The position numbers were made by a program, and so were the translations under genes. Below the pieces are notes generated by a model. That model was not told the DNA's origin, ran no database searches, and saw nothing but the letters and a program-made list of their open reading frames with translations. A stretch of 64,000 nucleotides of DNA. Source: Paramesorhizobium leguminum (GTDB lineage: Bacteria; Pseudomonadota; Alphaproteobacteria; Rhizobiales; Rhizobiaceae). Location of the stretch: positions 108,411 to 172,410 of the forward strand of contig NZ_QJTF01000006.1 of assembly GCF_003217235.1 (NCBI RefSeq). The letters run 5' to 3'. Numbering within the stretch: position 1 is the stretch's first letter; the number at the start of each line of letters is the position of its first letter. Positions 35,821-44,318 of the stretch are shown here, piece after piece.

Positions 35821-35995
35821 AGCGCCAGGTGCCCCTCACCCTTACCCTCTCCCCGTAGAACGGGGAGAGGGGGGCATCGGCGTTGCCGGCCCCTTCTTCT
35901 CCCCTTGTATCTGGCAGAAAAAGGGCGCGCGGACGCTTATGTCTCCCTCTCCCCGCAATGCGGGGAGAGGGTAAGGGTGAGGGGCACCTGGCGCT
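35821..35995. repeat. Palindromic repeat, family 2, perfect 35-bp ends
   Basis: The first 35 bases (35821-35855) and the last 35 (35961-35995) are exact inverse complements; both contain CCCTCACCCTTACCCTCTC or its inverse. The core is 105 bp. Intergenic between tex and the ArsR gene. Confidence 0.88.
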
Positions 35996-36025
35996 TTCAC
36001 GGGAATGTGACGAAGGATGCAGCTG

Positions 36026-36069
36026 TATATCGTGTAAATCAGATATATGTATCTGTTGTACGCGATATA
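36026..36069. promoter_or_regulatory. 44-bp palindromic operator upstream of the ArsR gene
   Basis: Arms 36026-36045 and 36050-36069 match at 17 of 20 inverted positions; the centre is CAGATATATGTATCTG. It ends 10 bases before the ArsR start, the usual location for an autoregulated ArsR-family operator. Confidence 0.75.
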
Positions 36070-36079
36070 GGAAACGGCC

Positions 36080-36370
36080 ATGAACCGCGAAGATATCCTC
36101 AAGGCGCTGGCGCATCCGACCCGGCTCGACATGCTGAACTGGCTGAAGGAGCCGGAGAAGCATTTCACCCAGGAGCATCCGTTCGAAATGGGTGTCTGCG
36201 CCAGCGGGTTCGAGCGTAATTGCGGCCTGTCGCAATCGGCGGTGTCGGCGCATCTGGCGACGCTCAGCCATGCGGAACTCGTTACCTCGCGGCGCGTCGG
36301 GCAATGGATTTTTTACAAACGCAATGAGGAAACCATCGCGGATTTCCTCAAATCGCTCTCCGATCTCTGA
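36080..36370 (+). CDS. ArsR family repressor
   Basis: 96 residues, winged HTH (LSQSAVSAHLATLSHAELVT) with the wing VTSRRVGQWIFYKRN. Two cysteines (MGVCASGFERNC, about residues 40 and 47) precede the recognition helix and could sense electrophiles or oxidation rather than a metal. Only 23 bases separate it from the old-yellow-enzyme gene, so the pair is an operon, probably induced by the enzyme's toxic substrates. Confidence 0.86.
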   Translation: MNREDILKALAHPTRLDMLNWLKEPEKHFTQEHPFEMGVCASGFERNCGLSQSAVSAHLATLSHAELVTSRRVGQWIFYKRNEETIADFLKSLSDL

Positions 36371-36393
36371 ACTCCAACCAAAGGCAGACAAGA

Positions 36394-37509
36394 ATGACCA
36401 CACTCTTCGACCCGATCAAAGCCGGCGATCTGCAACTCGCCAACCGCATCGTCATGGCGCCGCTGACGCGCAACCGTTCGCCCAATGCGACGCCGACCGA
36501 ACTGGCCGTCACCTATTATACGCAGCGCGCGACGGCGGGGCTGATCGTCTCGGAGGGAACGGCCATCACCCAGCAAGGACAGGGCTATGCCGACGTGCCG
36601 GGCCTTTACGCGCCGGAACAACTGGCGGCCTGGCGGAAAGTGACCGACGCGGTGCATGCGGAAGGCGGCAAGGTCGTCGCGCAGATCTGGCATGTGGGGC
36701 GCGTGTCGCACACCTCGCTGCAGCCGGGCGGCGCCGCGCCGGTAGCGCCTTCGGCGATCCAGGCGAAGACCAAGACCTATATTATCGATGCAGACGGCAA
36801 CGGCGGGTTCGTGGATACGTCCGAGCCCCGTGCGCTTGAGGCGAGCGAATTGCCCAGCATCGTCGAGGACTATCGCCGCGCGGCCCGAGCGGCGATCGAT
36901 GAGGCCGGGTTCGACGGTGTGGAGATCCATGCGGCCAATGGTTATCTGCTCGACCAGTTCATGCGCGCCGGAACCAACCACCGTACCGACGAGTACGGCG
37001 GCTCCATCGAGAACCGCGCCCGCTTCCTGCTCGAAGTGGTCGATGCGGTTGTGGGCGAAATCGGGGGAGGGCGCACCGGTATTCGCCTGTCGCCCGTTAC
37101 GCCTTCCAATGACGCGTCGGACCCCGAGCCGCAGCCGCTTTTCGATTATGTCGCCGGCAAACTCGCGCCCTATGGTCTCGCCTTTGTGCATGTCGTCGAG
37201 GGTCATACGGGCGGGCCGCGCGACTACAGCCAAGGCGACAAGCCTTTTGACTACGCGGCCTTCAAGGCAGCCTACCGTGATGCGGGCGGCATCGGAGCGT
37301 GGATCGTCAATAATGGCTACACCCAAGAACTGGCGGAAGACGCGGTCGCGGAAGGCCGTGCCGATCTCGTGGCCTTCGGCAAGCCGTTTATCGCCAATCC
37401 GGATCTGGTGCAGCGGTTTAAAGAGGGTGCGGAATTGAATGCGCCTGATAGCGCCAGCTTCTATGGCGGCGGGGCGACGGGGTATATTGATTATCCGGCG
37501 TTGGTGTAG
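36394..37509 (+). CDS. nemA: Old yellow enzyme, N-ethylmaleimide reductase type
   Basis: 371 residues, FMN-dependent NAD(P)H:flavin oxidoreductase that reduces activated C=C bonds and nitro compounds. Visible: NRIVMAPLTRNRSPN at the N-terminus, the FMN threonine loop, VEIHAANGYLLDQF with the catalytic His/Asn pair, TDEYGGSIENRARF, and the C-terminal YTQELAEDAVAEGRADLVAF phosphate-binding region. Coupled to the ArsR regulator. The exact substrate cannot be read from sequence. Confidence 0.9.
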   Translation: MTTLFDPIKAGDLQLANRIVMAPLTRNRSPNATPTELAVTYYTQRATAGLIVSEGTAITQQGQGYADVPGLYAPEQLAAWRKVTDAVHAEGGKVVAQIWHVGRVSHTSLQPGGAAPVAPSAIQAKTKTYIIDADGNGGFVDTSEPRALEASELPSIVEDYRRAARAAIDEAGFDGVEIHAANGYLLDQFMRAGTNHRTDEYGGSIENRARFLLEVVDAVVGEIGGGRTGIRLSPVTPSNDASDPEPQPLFDYVAGKLAPYGLAFVHVVEGHTGGPRDYSQGDKPFDYAAFKAAYRDAGGIGAWIVNNGYTQELAEDAVAEGRADLVAFGKPFIANPDLVQRFKEGAELNAPDSASFYGGGATGYIDYPALV

Positions 37510-37515
37510 CGCCCA

Positions 37516-37667
37516 CGCCCTCCTTCCCCCTTGCGGGGAAGGTGCCCGCGGAGCGGGCGGATGGGGGTGGTGACGTTTGCGCTTGCTTCGAAGACCATGG
37601 TGCAAGCGTCGCCACCCCCACCCGTCCGCTAACGCGGCCACCCTCCCCGCAAGGGGGAAGGAGGGCG
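37516..37667. repeat. Palindromic repeat, family 1, perfect 23-bp ends
   Basis: Perfect inverse ends of 23 bp (37516-37538 and 37645-37667) containing CCTTCCCCCTTGCGGGG. It abuts the stop codon of the WD40 gene. Confidence 0.85.
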
Positions 37668-38642
37668 CTAGGCCGAAATATCCACCACCCCACAATCCCC
37701 GCTTTGCGACCCGAATACCAGCCGTCGCCCGGTGTCATCCCAATCCATCGAGGTCACGGCACCCTTGCCAGGACGGCGCAGGAGCACTTCCTTTTGGTCG
37801 GTGAAGCGGACGACGAGGATCATGCCGTCGGAATAGCCTATCGCCGCGATGTCTTCCAGCGGATGACAGGCGACGGCGCTGACCATGACGTCACCTCGGA
37901 ATCCAAGTTCCAGAGGCGCCTTGCCCATGGGGCCATCCTTGCCGGAAAACGGCCAGATGACCGCAGCGGGCGCGCCTGACGTGGCGAGCCATTTGCCCTT
38001 GACGCTCCACGACCAGTCCTTGACCTTGGAAGGATAGCCGGTCATGCGCATGTGCTTGTTATCATCCAGCCGCCAGCCGTGCAGGGCGTTTTCCTGCATG
38101 GCAGTGACGAGAAAGCGGCCATCGGGCGAAAACATCACGCCGGTATGCGCGCCCTTCCATTCAAACTCCACCGGCTTGCTTGTCGTCGCCGCCCAATGCA
38201 GCGTCACGCCATTATAGCGCGCGACGGCGAGCCGCATGCCCTTCGGCGCAAAGGCGACGCCTTCGACGCTGCGGGGATGCTGGAACTCCTGCACCTTGCC
38301 ACTCGCTTCACGCACCCAGGCGCTGCGCCCGGAAGCGTAGGCAACCGATCCTTGCGGGCCGGACGCAATGGCGGTCATCCATTTGCGCGGGTTGGAGGCC
38401 AACTCCTCCACGTTGCCATCGACAGCTACGCGGCAGACGCGCCCATCCTCGCCGCCGGTCAGGAGCGATTTTCCGTCGGTCGAGCGCGTGGCGCAAAGAA
38501 GCCCGTCATGGGCTTCGGACACCTTGTGGCCGTTGTCGAGGCGGTGGATGGCGCCATCGGCAAGCGCGAAGAAGGGAATGCCGGAGACAAAGCGCGCGAG
38601 GACGCAATGGCCGGTCAGGTCAAGCGGGGCTATTGTGGGCAT
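37668..38642 (-). CDS. WD40 repeat protein of the zinc-responsive operon
   Basis: 324 residues, repeated beta blades (LLTGGEDGRVCRVAVDGNVE, VMFSPDGRFLVTAMQENALH, LVFGSQSGDCGVVDIS), consistent with a single seven-bladed propeller; no signal peptide. It follows the CobW-family gene with a three-base gap and shares its promoter. WD40 genes in this position are common in rhizobial zinc-response loci. A scaffold or chaperone-partner role is inferred; no enzymatic motif is seen. Confidence 0.82.
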   Translation of the reverse strand: MPTIAPLDLTGHCVLARFVSGIPFFALADGAIHRLDNGHKVSEAHDGLLCATRSTDGKSLLTGGEDGRVCRVAVDGNVEELASNPRKWMTAIASGPQGSVAYASGRSAWVREASGKVQEFQHPRSVEGVAFAPKGMRLAVARYNGVTLHWAATTSKPVEFEWKGAHTGVMFSPDGRFLVTAMQENALHGWRLDDNKHMRMTGYPSKVKDWSWSVKGKWLATSGAPAAVIWPFSGKDGPMGKAPLELGFRGDVMVSAVACHPLEDIAAIGYSDGMILVVRFTDQKEVLLRRPGKGAVTSMDWDDTGRRLVFGSQSGDCGVVDISA

Positions 38643-38645
38643 GGG

Positions 38646-39770
38646 TTACTTGCAGTTCTCGAAACCGGCTTTCAGCGCATCGTGGTCAAGCTCGCGCCCG
38701 ATAAAGACGAGGCGGCTTTCGCGCTTCTCGCCGTCCTTCCAGGCGCGCTGGTGGTCGCCCTCGATGATCATGTGGACACCCTGCACGACATAGCGCTCCG
38801 GATCGTTCTTGAAGGCGATGATGCCCTTGAGGCGCAGGATGTTCGGCCCCTGCTCCTGCGTGATCTTCTGGACCCAGGGGAAGAATTTTCCCGGATCGAC
38901 TTCGCCTGATCTCAGCGATACGGATGTGACGGTCACGTCATGGATCGGCGAGGCATGGTCATGATGGTGGTGGTGATCATGGTGATCATGGTGGTCATGA
39001 TCGTGATGATGATGGCCGTGATCGTGGTGGTGATGATCATGGTCGCAATCCGGGCCGCAGACGTGATCGGGATGATCGTGGTCGAGGAAATGCGGATCGT
39101 TCTCCAGCGCGCGCTTGAGATCGAAAGCGCCGCGGTCCAGCACCTTGTCGAGCGGGATTTCTGCGCGCTCGGTGCGGTAGACGGTGGCGTAAGGGTTGAT
39201 GGCGCGGATGGTCGCTTCCACCTTGTCCGCCTCTTCCGGCGATACCAGGTCGGTCTTGTTGAGAAGCACCACATCGGCGAAGGCGATCTGGTCTTCCGCC
39301 TCGCGGCTGTCCTTCAGGCGCAACGGCAGGTGCTTGGCATCGACAAGGGCGACGACGGCATCGAGCGTGGTCTTGGTGCGCACATCGTCATCCATGAAGA
39401 AAGTCTGGGCGACGGGCACGGGATCGGCGAGGCCGGTCGTCTCCACGATGATGGCATCGAAGCGGCCCGGACGGCGCATCAGGCCTTCGACGACACGGAT
39501 CAAATCGCCGCGCACCGTGCAGCAGATGCAGCCATTGTTCATCTCGTAGATTTCTTCGTCCGACTCGACGATCAGGTCATTATCGATGCCGATCTCGCCG
39601 AACTCGTTGACGATCACCGCATAGCGCTTGCCGTGATTCCCGGTGAGTATCCGGTTCAGAAGCGTCGTCTTGCCGGAACCAAGATAGCCGGTCAGCACGG
39701 TGACGGGGATCGGGGCGCCGGCCTGCGTGGAGGCTTCAGGGGCGGATGCGGTTGCTTCGGCTTGGCTCAT
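38646..39770 (-). CDS. CobW/COG0523 family zinc GTPase (metallochaperone)
   Basis: 374 residues. GTPase P-loop [17 protein letters not shown], the CxCC metal site in [13 protein letters not shown], and the guanine-specificity motif LLNKTDL. Between the GTPase and C-terminal domains lies a histidine/aspartate-rich loop of about 50 residues ([20 protein letters not shown] and more), which could hold several zinc ions. Members act in zinc allocation under starvation. A Zur-box-like palindrome 106 bases upstream supports this over a cobalamin function. Confidence 0.9.
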   Translation of the reverse strand: MSQAEATASAPEASTQAGAPIPVTVLTGYLGSGKTTLLNRILTGNHGKRYAVIVNEFGEIGIDNDLIVESDEEIYEMNNGCICCTVRGDLIRVVEGLMRRPGRFDAIIVETTGLADPVPVAQTFFMDDDVRTKTTLDAVVALVDAKHLPLRLKDSREAEDQIAFADVVLLNKTDLVSPEEADKVEATIRAINPYATVYRTERAEIPLDKVLDRGAFDLKRALENDPHFLDHDHPDHVCGPDCDHDHHHHDHGHHHHDHDHHDHHDHHHHHDHASPIHDVTVTSVSLRSGEVDPGKFFPWVQKITQEQGPNILRLKGIIAFKNDPERYVVQGVHMIIEGDHQRAWKDGEKRESRLVFIGRELDHDALKAGFENCK

Positions 39771-39875
39771 TCTCGTGCCTCTTTGGCTCGTGGCTCTTCG
39801 GCGTCGGACGCCTGACCAGACAATGCTTTGGTGGAGAATTCATATAAGGGAAGGGCGGTGCGAATGCCATACGCA

Positions 39876-39892
39876 ATGCTATAATATTACAT
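39876..39892. promoter_or_regulatory. Candidate Zur box
   Basis: ATGCTATAATATTACAT is a near palindrome close to the alphaproteobacterial Zur consensus (centre TATAxTATA-ACAT type). It lies 106 bases upstream of the CobW-family start. Confidence 0.6.
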
Positions 39893-40000
39893 CCGGCTCA
39901 TCCCGTTCGCGTCATTCCGCAATGCTGGCATTCCAACAAGTCGCCTGACTGACGGCAATGCCTGCCATATTCTCGATCTCTTGCTCTATTGGTTCTTGCT

Positions 40001-41446
40001 TTAACGGCGAAGCGCCACGAGCGAGGATAGTGCCTGCTTTTGGGTCGCGAGTATGAGGGTGAGATAAATCACCGCTCCGGCGCCGGCGCCGGCGAGGAGC
40101 AGGATCAGGTCGCTCTCGACATGCGGCCTCAAAATCCCAAGCAGAATGCGGACGAGAGCGGCCATCACAACGGCGCTTCCAAGTGGCAGGACGATGCATT
40201 GGACGGCGGCTCGCGCCGGGATCTTCGCGACGTTGAAGACCACCGCGGCATAGCCGATCATGATGAAGACGTTGACGATGCAGAGTGCCAGGCACACGCC
40301 GACCAGGCCATCGACCATCGCGCCGATCCATGTTCCGGCAACGACCACGATGGCGCGCGCCAGGGCGAACCACCATAGCACGCCGGCATGACCCGTGGCT
40401 TTCAGAAAGGGGATGAAGCTGCCACACGGGGTCATGATGCCCTTTGCGGCGGCGAGCAGACCCAGCACGGGCCATGCAAACGTCCATTGCGCGCCGAAGA
40501 CGACGCTCATGGCGGGTTCGGCCACGGCCCAGAATCCGAACAGCATCGGCGCGAGCAGCACGCTCGTCATCTGCGTGCTGCGCATCAGCGCGTGGCTCCT
40601 GCGCTCCGGCTCATCCGCCATGGTGGAGAAGGCCGGGAAGAGCACGCCCATCAGCCCCGACAGGACGATCTGGTTGGGCAGGTCGGAGAGGCGGTTGGCA
40701 ACGCTGAAGGCGCCGGCATCGGCAAGGCCGAGGGCGCGGGTGATCACCACGAGCGGCGACTGGAACGAGATGAAATTGGCGAAGTCCGCCCCGGCGATCC
40801 GGCTGCCATAGCCGAACAGGCCCCGAAGCTTGGCGAAGGAGAAGCGGAAGCGCGGCATGTAGCGGCTGGCAAACATCAGCCCGCCCCAGCGCACGATGGC
40901 GCTTACGAATTGCTGAAGGACCAGCGCCCATACGCCGAGACCGGCAAGTGCGGCGACGATTGCCGCGATTGCGCCCAGCACCTCCGATATGACGTTCCAG
41001 AAGGCATCCTTGGCGAAGGCCATGCGCCGCGAGAGCAGGGCGGAGGCGACATCCGCGCCGAGATAAATGGGGAAGAGAAAGGCGAATATCTCAAGCAGCC
41101 ATTTGGCTTCCGGCGCGCCGAGAAGGCGAGCGACGAAACCGGCATTGAAATAGAGGAGCACGCCGAGCGCGCTCGCGACCGCCAGATTGGTCCAGAATAC
41201 GGTGTCCTGCGTTTCCGCATCTTCCTTTTCCGCCTGGATGAGACCGGAGGAAAGGCCCGCGCCGCCAATCAGCAGCAGGAAGGACACGACGACCATGCCG
41301 GTGGCGACGACGCCGAATTCCGCAGGTGCCAGAAGATGAGCAAGGATCGGAACGCTGATGAATTTGAGCGAGAAGACGATAATCTTGGACAGGATGCTCC
41401 AGCCGACATTCCCGATGATCTTGCGGCTCGTCCTCACCTCGTCCAT
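40001..41446 (-). CDS. exoT: Exopolysaccharide repeat-unit flippase (ExoT-like)
   Basis: 481 residues from ATG 41446; the open frame to 41521 lacks a ribosome site and overlaps regulatory sequence. About 12-14 hydrophobic helices, with the polysaccharide-transporter opening IIGNVGWSILSKIIVFSLKF and ILAHLLAPAEFGVVATGMVV. In succinoglycan synthesis this class moves the lipid-linked octasaccharide across the inner membrane. It is divergent from the exoW-like gene. The symbol is by position and family; exact orthology is not proven. Confidence 0.82.
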   Translation of the reverse strand: MDEVRTSRKIIGNVGWSILSKIIVFSLKFISVPILAHLLAPAEFGVVATGMVVVSFLLLIGGAGLSSGLIQAEKEDAETQDTVFWTNLAVASALGVLLYFNAGFVARLLGAPEAKWLLEIFAFLFPIYLGADVASALLSRRMAFAKDAFWNVISEVLGAIAAIVAALAGLGVWALVLQQFVSAIVRWGGLMFASRYMPRFRFSFAKLRGLFGYGSRIAGADFANFISFQSPLVVITRALGLADAGAFSVANRLSDLPNQIVLSGLMGVLFPAFSTMADEPERRSHALMRSTQMTSVLLAPMLFGFWAVAEPAMSVVFGAQWTFAWPVLGLLAAAKGIMTPCGSFIPFLKATGHAGVLWWFALARAIVVVAGTWIGAMVDGLVGVCLALCIVNVFIMIGYAAVVFNVAKIPARAAVQCIVLPLGSAVVMAALVRILLGILRPHVESDLILLLAGAGAGAVIYLTLILATQKQALSSLVALRR

Positions 41447-41516
41447 GCAATGCTCCCGATGCTTCGGCTTTTCAAACCTTACGGGGCATATACGGAACGG
41501 TAAACCCATGAATTTG

Positions 41517-41528
41517 TGCAATGCAGCA
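41517..41528. promoter_or_regulatory. PhaR-like site TGCAATGCAGCA
   Basis: Exact match to TGCRNYGCASMA, between the divergent exoT and exoW genes. Preceded by AATTTG, as at two other sites in the cluster. Confidence 0.5.
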
Positions 41529-41593
41529 ATTTTGGGCTTCCCCTTGGTAGTAATGTCAAAAACATCGGTTAAGATCAGCTCCGAGAGGTGCCG

Positions 41594-42628
41594 ATGAATT
41601 CCGATACAACCATTGCCGTCGTCATTCCGTTTTATCAGCGCGAGAAGGGGATTCTGGCGCGCGCGCTTCGCTCCGTCGTCGCGCAGGATATCCCCGACTC
41701 TATCTGCCTAAAGGTGGTGATCGTCGACGATTCCTCGCCGGTTTCGCCTGTGGACGATATAGCGAGCGTCACATTTGACGCAAGGCATCGGATCGAATTG
41801 ATCAGCCAGCCAAATGGCGGTCCGGGCACGGCGCGCAACCTGGCGCTTGCCACCCTTGATCCGGCGGAGGTGCCGTTCGTGGCGTTTCTCGATTCAGACG
41901 ATGAGTGGAAGACGGAGCACTTACGCAAGGCGATTGCTACGCTGTCCGCTTCGCCCGATTACGATTTCTATTTCTGCGACCACACGCGCTTCAACACGGA
42001 CAAGAGCTGGTTCGAGGAGAGCGAGATTTTCCAGAAATGGGCGAAGGGGGATATAAGCCCGGCGCCGGTTCCCGTGCCGGGGCTTGAGAACATCTACCAG
42101 ATGCCCTCGCGGCTCGCCTTCAGCGCGTTTCTGGCTGAATATCTGAGCCAGACATCGACGGTCGTCTATCGCTTTGCCAAATTTCCGGACGCGCGGTTCG
42201 ATACCGATCTGCGTAGCGCCGGCGAGGATCATATGCTGTGGATCACGCTCGCGGCCAAGGCTGGGGTAGCGGTGTTTTCGACCGAGCGCAATGTCATTTG
42301 CGGGCAGGGGGTGAACATCTATTTCTCCGCCTTCGACTGGAACCTGCCGCAGACGATCGACCGCTACGGTTATCTCGTCGTCTTCCTGACCAAGCTCAAA
42401 CGCAATTTCGAGATGGGCGGGCCAGACAAGCAGATGATCGAGACGCGGCTCGCCAAGTTCAGCAAGGTCTACGCCTATCTGCTTGCCCGCAGTCTGGCGA
42501 AGGGCAGGGCGCCGAACAGGGTGGTCCTGTCAAAGATATTCAAGCTCGATCCGGCGCGGGTCATCGGTCTGCCCGTTTCGCTGGTCCTGATGCTGAAGGA
42601 CAAGCGCAGCGGTAATTGGGACTGGTAG
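41594..42628 (+). CDS. exoW: GT2 glycosyltransferase, ExoW-like
   Basis: 344 residues from ATG 41594 after GAGAGG; a GTG at 41588 is less likely. GT-A fold: VVIPFYQREKGILARALRS at the N-terminus, VVIVDDSSP and the metal-binding FLDSDDEWK. Later GEDHMLWITLA corresponds to the ED catalytic region. In Sinorhizobium ExoW adds a glucose late in the octasaccharide. It lies next to the flippase gene, as in the known cluster, and is followed by the exoZ remnant on the other strand. Confidence 0.78.
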   Translation: MNSDTTIAVVIPFYQREKGILARALRSVVAQDIPDSICLKVVIVDDSSPVSPVDDIASVTFDARHRIELISQPNGGPGTARNLALATLDPAEVPFVAFLDSDDEWKTEHLRKAIATLSASPDYDFYFCDHTRFNTDKSWFEESEIFQKWAKGDISPAPVPVPGLENIYQMPSRLAFSAFLAEYLSQTSTVVYRFAKFPDARFDTDLRSAGEDHMLWITLAAKAGVAVFSTERNVICGQGVNIYFSAFDWNLPQTIDRYGYLVVFLTKLKRNFEMGGPDKQMIETRLAKFSKVYAYLLARSLAKGRAPNRVVLSKIFKLDPARVIGLPVSLVLMLKDKRSGNWDW

Positions 42629-42641
42629 GGTTGGCCTTCGC

Positions 42642-42761
42642 TCAGACCGCGATGGAGCAACGAGCCCGCGCAGGACGCAGGTGAAAAAACACCACGGCGA
42701 GGGCCGCGATGGCGCGCAGAACCTGTATCGATTTCAGCTGGGTCATGTTCAGCTGGGTCAT
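42642..42761 (-). pseudogene. exoZ: exoZ remnant (N-terminus of an acyltransferase-3 protein)
   Basis: ATG 42761 overlaps the exoQ stop (ATGA) exactly as a coupled downstream gene should. The first residues, LKSIQVLRAIAALAVVFFH, are the first transmembrane helix and catalytic-histidine start of acyltransferase-3 enzymes such as ExoZ. After this the homology ends in a short unrelated tail and a stop. Only about 30 of some 320 codons remain. exoQ-exoZ order matches Sinorhizobium. Confidence 0.78.
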
Positions 42762-44032
42762 GCGGTCCCCTCCGGACGCGTTTTCTCCCATTGCCACGGC
42801 TGAACCATCAGGGATGATGCACCGCGTTGCGGTATCGCCAATATGCCGGCGGAATAATAAAGCAGGAACGCCCCGACCGAGTAGGGCGTCATGAAATCGA
42901 GTTCGAAGAAGGAACGGATCAGGAGCATCAAGGTGATGCCGAACATCAGATGCGCCTGGGGTGCCCGGCTTTCGGTTAGAAGTCGCCTGAGATAGCCAAA
43001 GAGGATCTGTGCCATGAGAAGGATTATCAGGATGAGTCCGATATAACCCAGCTCCACAAGCGCTTCGATATAGGTATTGTGAAAGTGGAAGCCGCTGCGG
43101 CTGTCGATATAAAATTCCTCCCACAGGCGTTCCGCTTCGGAAAAGCCTTGGACCCAATAGGCATAATATCCGACGCCGATGACGGGCGATTCATGGGCGG
43201 CGCGCAGACCCTGATCCCACAGATAAGTTCGTCCCGTGAGGGTTGTATCCTTGCCGAACGCGCCGAGGATCAGATCGACCGCCCCGGTGTTGAGCGCCAC
43301 GACCGCAATTATCACCGCGACGACAAGCCCGATAAGGAAAAACGAGCGACGGTTTCGCGGAGAGAATTTCAAGACCACGCTCAACGTCGTGACGATCATG
43401 AGGGTGGCGGCTGTAGCGATAATCGATGTGGCGGAACTCGAAGCCAGCAAGGAGTAGGCCGACAAAGCGCCCAACGGAATCGCAATGCAGCGCCACAACT
43501 TGCCGGTGGGCAGGATGAAGAAGCTCGCGAAGACGAAATAGACGCCGAGGGAGGCGAAGAAGCCGAGCTGGTTCTTGGATGAGAATGTGCCGATGAAGCT
43601 GTAGGAGCCGTCCAGCGGATCATAGTGATATTGGCCGAAAACAAGCGAATAGATGAGCACGATTCCAACGCCAATGCTGATGCCGCTCGTCAATGTCCTT
43701 GCGTCGATCGTGCGCGATGCGATCAAGGCGCAAACGATGGTGGTCATGTACTGGATGCCGGCACGCAAGGAGACCGCAGGCGCGTCCGACCAGATGAAGG
43801 ATAGGCAGGCGAAAAGCCCGAAGGTCAAAATCCAGGAAAACCTTGCGTAATTACCGATCACATGGCGGTAATCCACCAGGATGAGCGGCAGCCACAGGGC
43901 ATAGAATACCAGCACGGATATCTGGCCGAAGTGGGCTGAGTAGGCGAAAATGAAAACCGAAACGGCAACGGCGAAGGCGCCGTAGAAGGTATTTTGGCCT
44001 GGGCGGATCAGGGCGGATTTTGCGATTCTCAT
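42758..44032 (-). CDS. exoQ: Exopolysaccharide polymerase (ExoQ, O-antigen-ligase/Wzy type)
   Basis: 424 residues with 11-12 predicted membrane helices and a large periplasmic loop containing the Wzy_C-type motif (TLTGRTYLWDQGLRAAHESP-VIGVGYYAYW, then SGFHFHNTYIEALVELGYIG with the conserved histidine). It polymerises repeat units at the periplasmic face. Downstream of exoF with a repeat between them, coupled to the exoZ stub. Confidence 0.87.
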   Translation of the reverse strand: MRIAKSALIRPGQNTFYGAFAVAVSVFIFAYSAHFGQISVLVFYALWLPLILVDYRHVIGNYARFSWILTFGLFACLSFIWSDAPAVSLRAGIQYMTTIVCALIASRTIDARTLTSGISIGVGIVLIYSLVFGQYHYDPLDGSYSFIGTFSSKNQLGFFASLGVYFVFASFFILPTGKLWRCIAIPLGALSAYSLLASSSATSIIATAATLMIVTTLSVVLKFSPRNRRSFFLIGLVVAVIIAVVALNTGAVDLILGAFGKDTTLTGRTYLWDQGLRAAHESPVIGVGYYAYWVQGFSEAERLWEEFYIDSRSGFHFHNTYIEALVELGYIGLILIILLMAQILFGYLRRLLTESRAPQAHLMFGITLMLLIRSFFELDFMTPYSVGAFLLYYSAGILAIPQRGASSLMVQPWQWEKTRPEGTA

Positions 44033-44096
44033 GGCGCGTGATCCGAGGGGACGCTGCCGGAGTGGCCTGATCTTGAGAACACCCGTCGACGCGGCT

Positions 44097-44257
44097 CACC
44101 CCCCTCTGCCCTGCCGGGCATCTCCCCCTCAAGGGGGGAGATTGGCTGATACGGCAAGCGGCACTCATCCTGCAACGTTCGCGATTGATGCCGAACGTCA
44201 ATGAGGGCGTAATCTCCCCCCTTGAGGGGGAGATGGCTGGCAAGCCAGAGGGGGGTA
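44097..44257. repeat. Palindromic repeat, family 3
   Basis: Inverse ends ACCCCCCTCTG / CAGAGGGGGGT and inner CATCTCCCCCTCAAGGGG / its inverse. Intergenic between exoQ and exoF. Confidence 0.8.
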
Positions 44258-44318
44258 TCTCGCGATTCCATCAAATCAGGACCCCGTCGCGGAGCATCCA
44301 CCGTACAAACTGCTGGAC

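Noticed and set aside
36313..37695. Minus-strand frame of 460 codons opposite nemA
   Set aside because: Antisense shadow that runs into the palindromic repeat; no ribosome site or family features.
38940..39100. CAT/GAT-rich repetitive stretch that could be taken for a microsatellite or CRISPR-like repeat
   Set aside because: It codes for the histidine/aspartate-rich loop of the CobW-family GTPase; units are irregular and lack spacers.
38646..39770. Cobalamin biosynthesis protein CobW
   Set aside because: No cobalamin genes nearby; the Zur-like site and His-rich loop indicate the zinc-chaperone branch of COG0523.
40388..41503. Long plus-strand frame (371 codons) opposite the flippase gene
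   Set aside because: Highly charged low-complexity translation with no hydrophobic or domain pattern; the minus strand encodes a clear multi-helix transporter.
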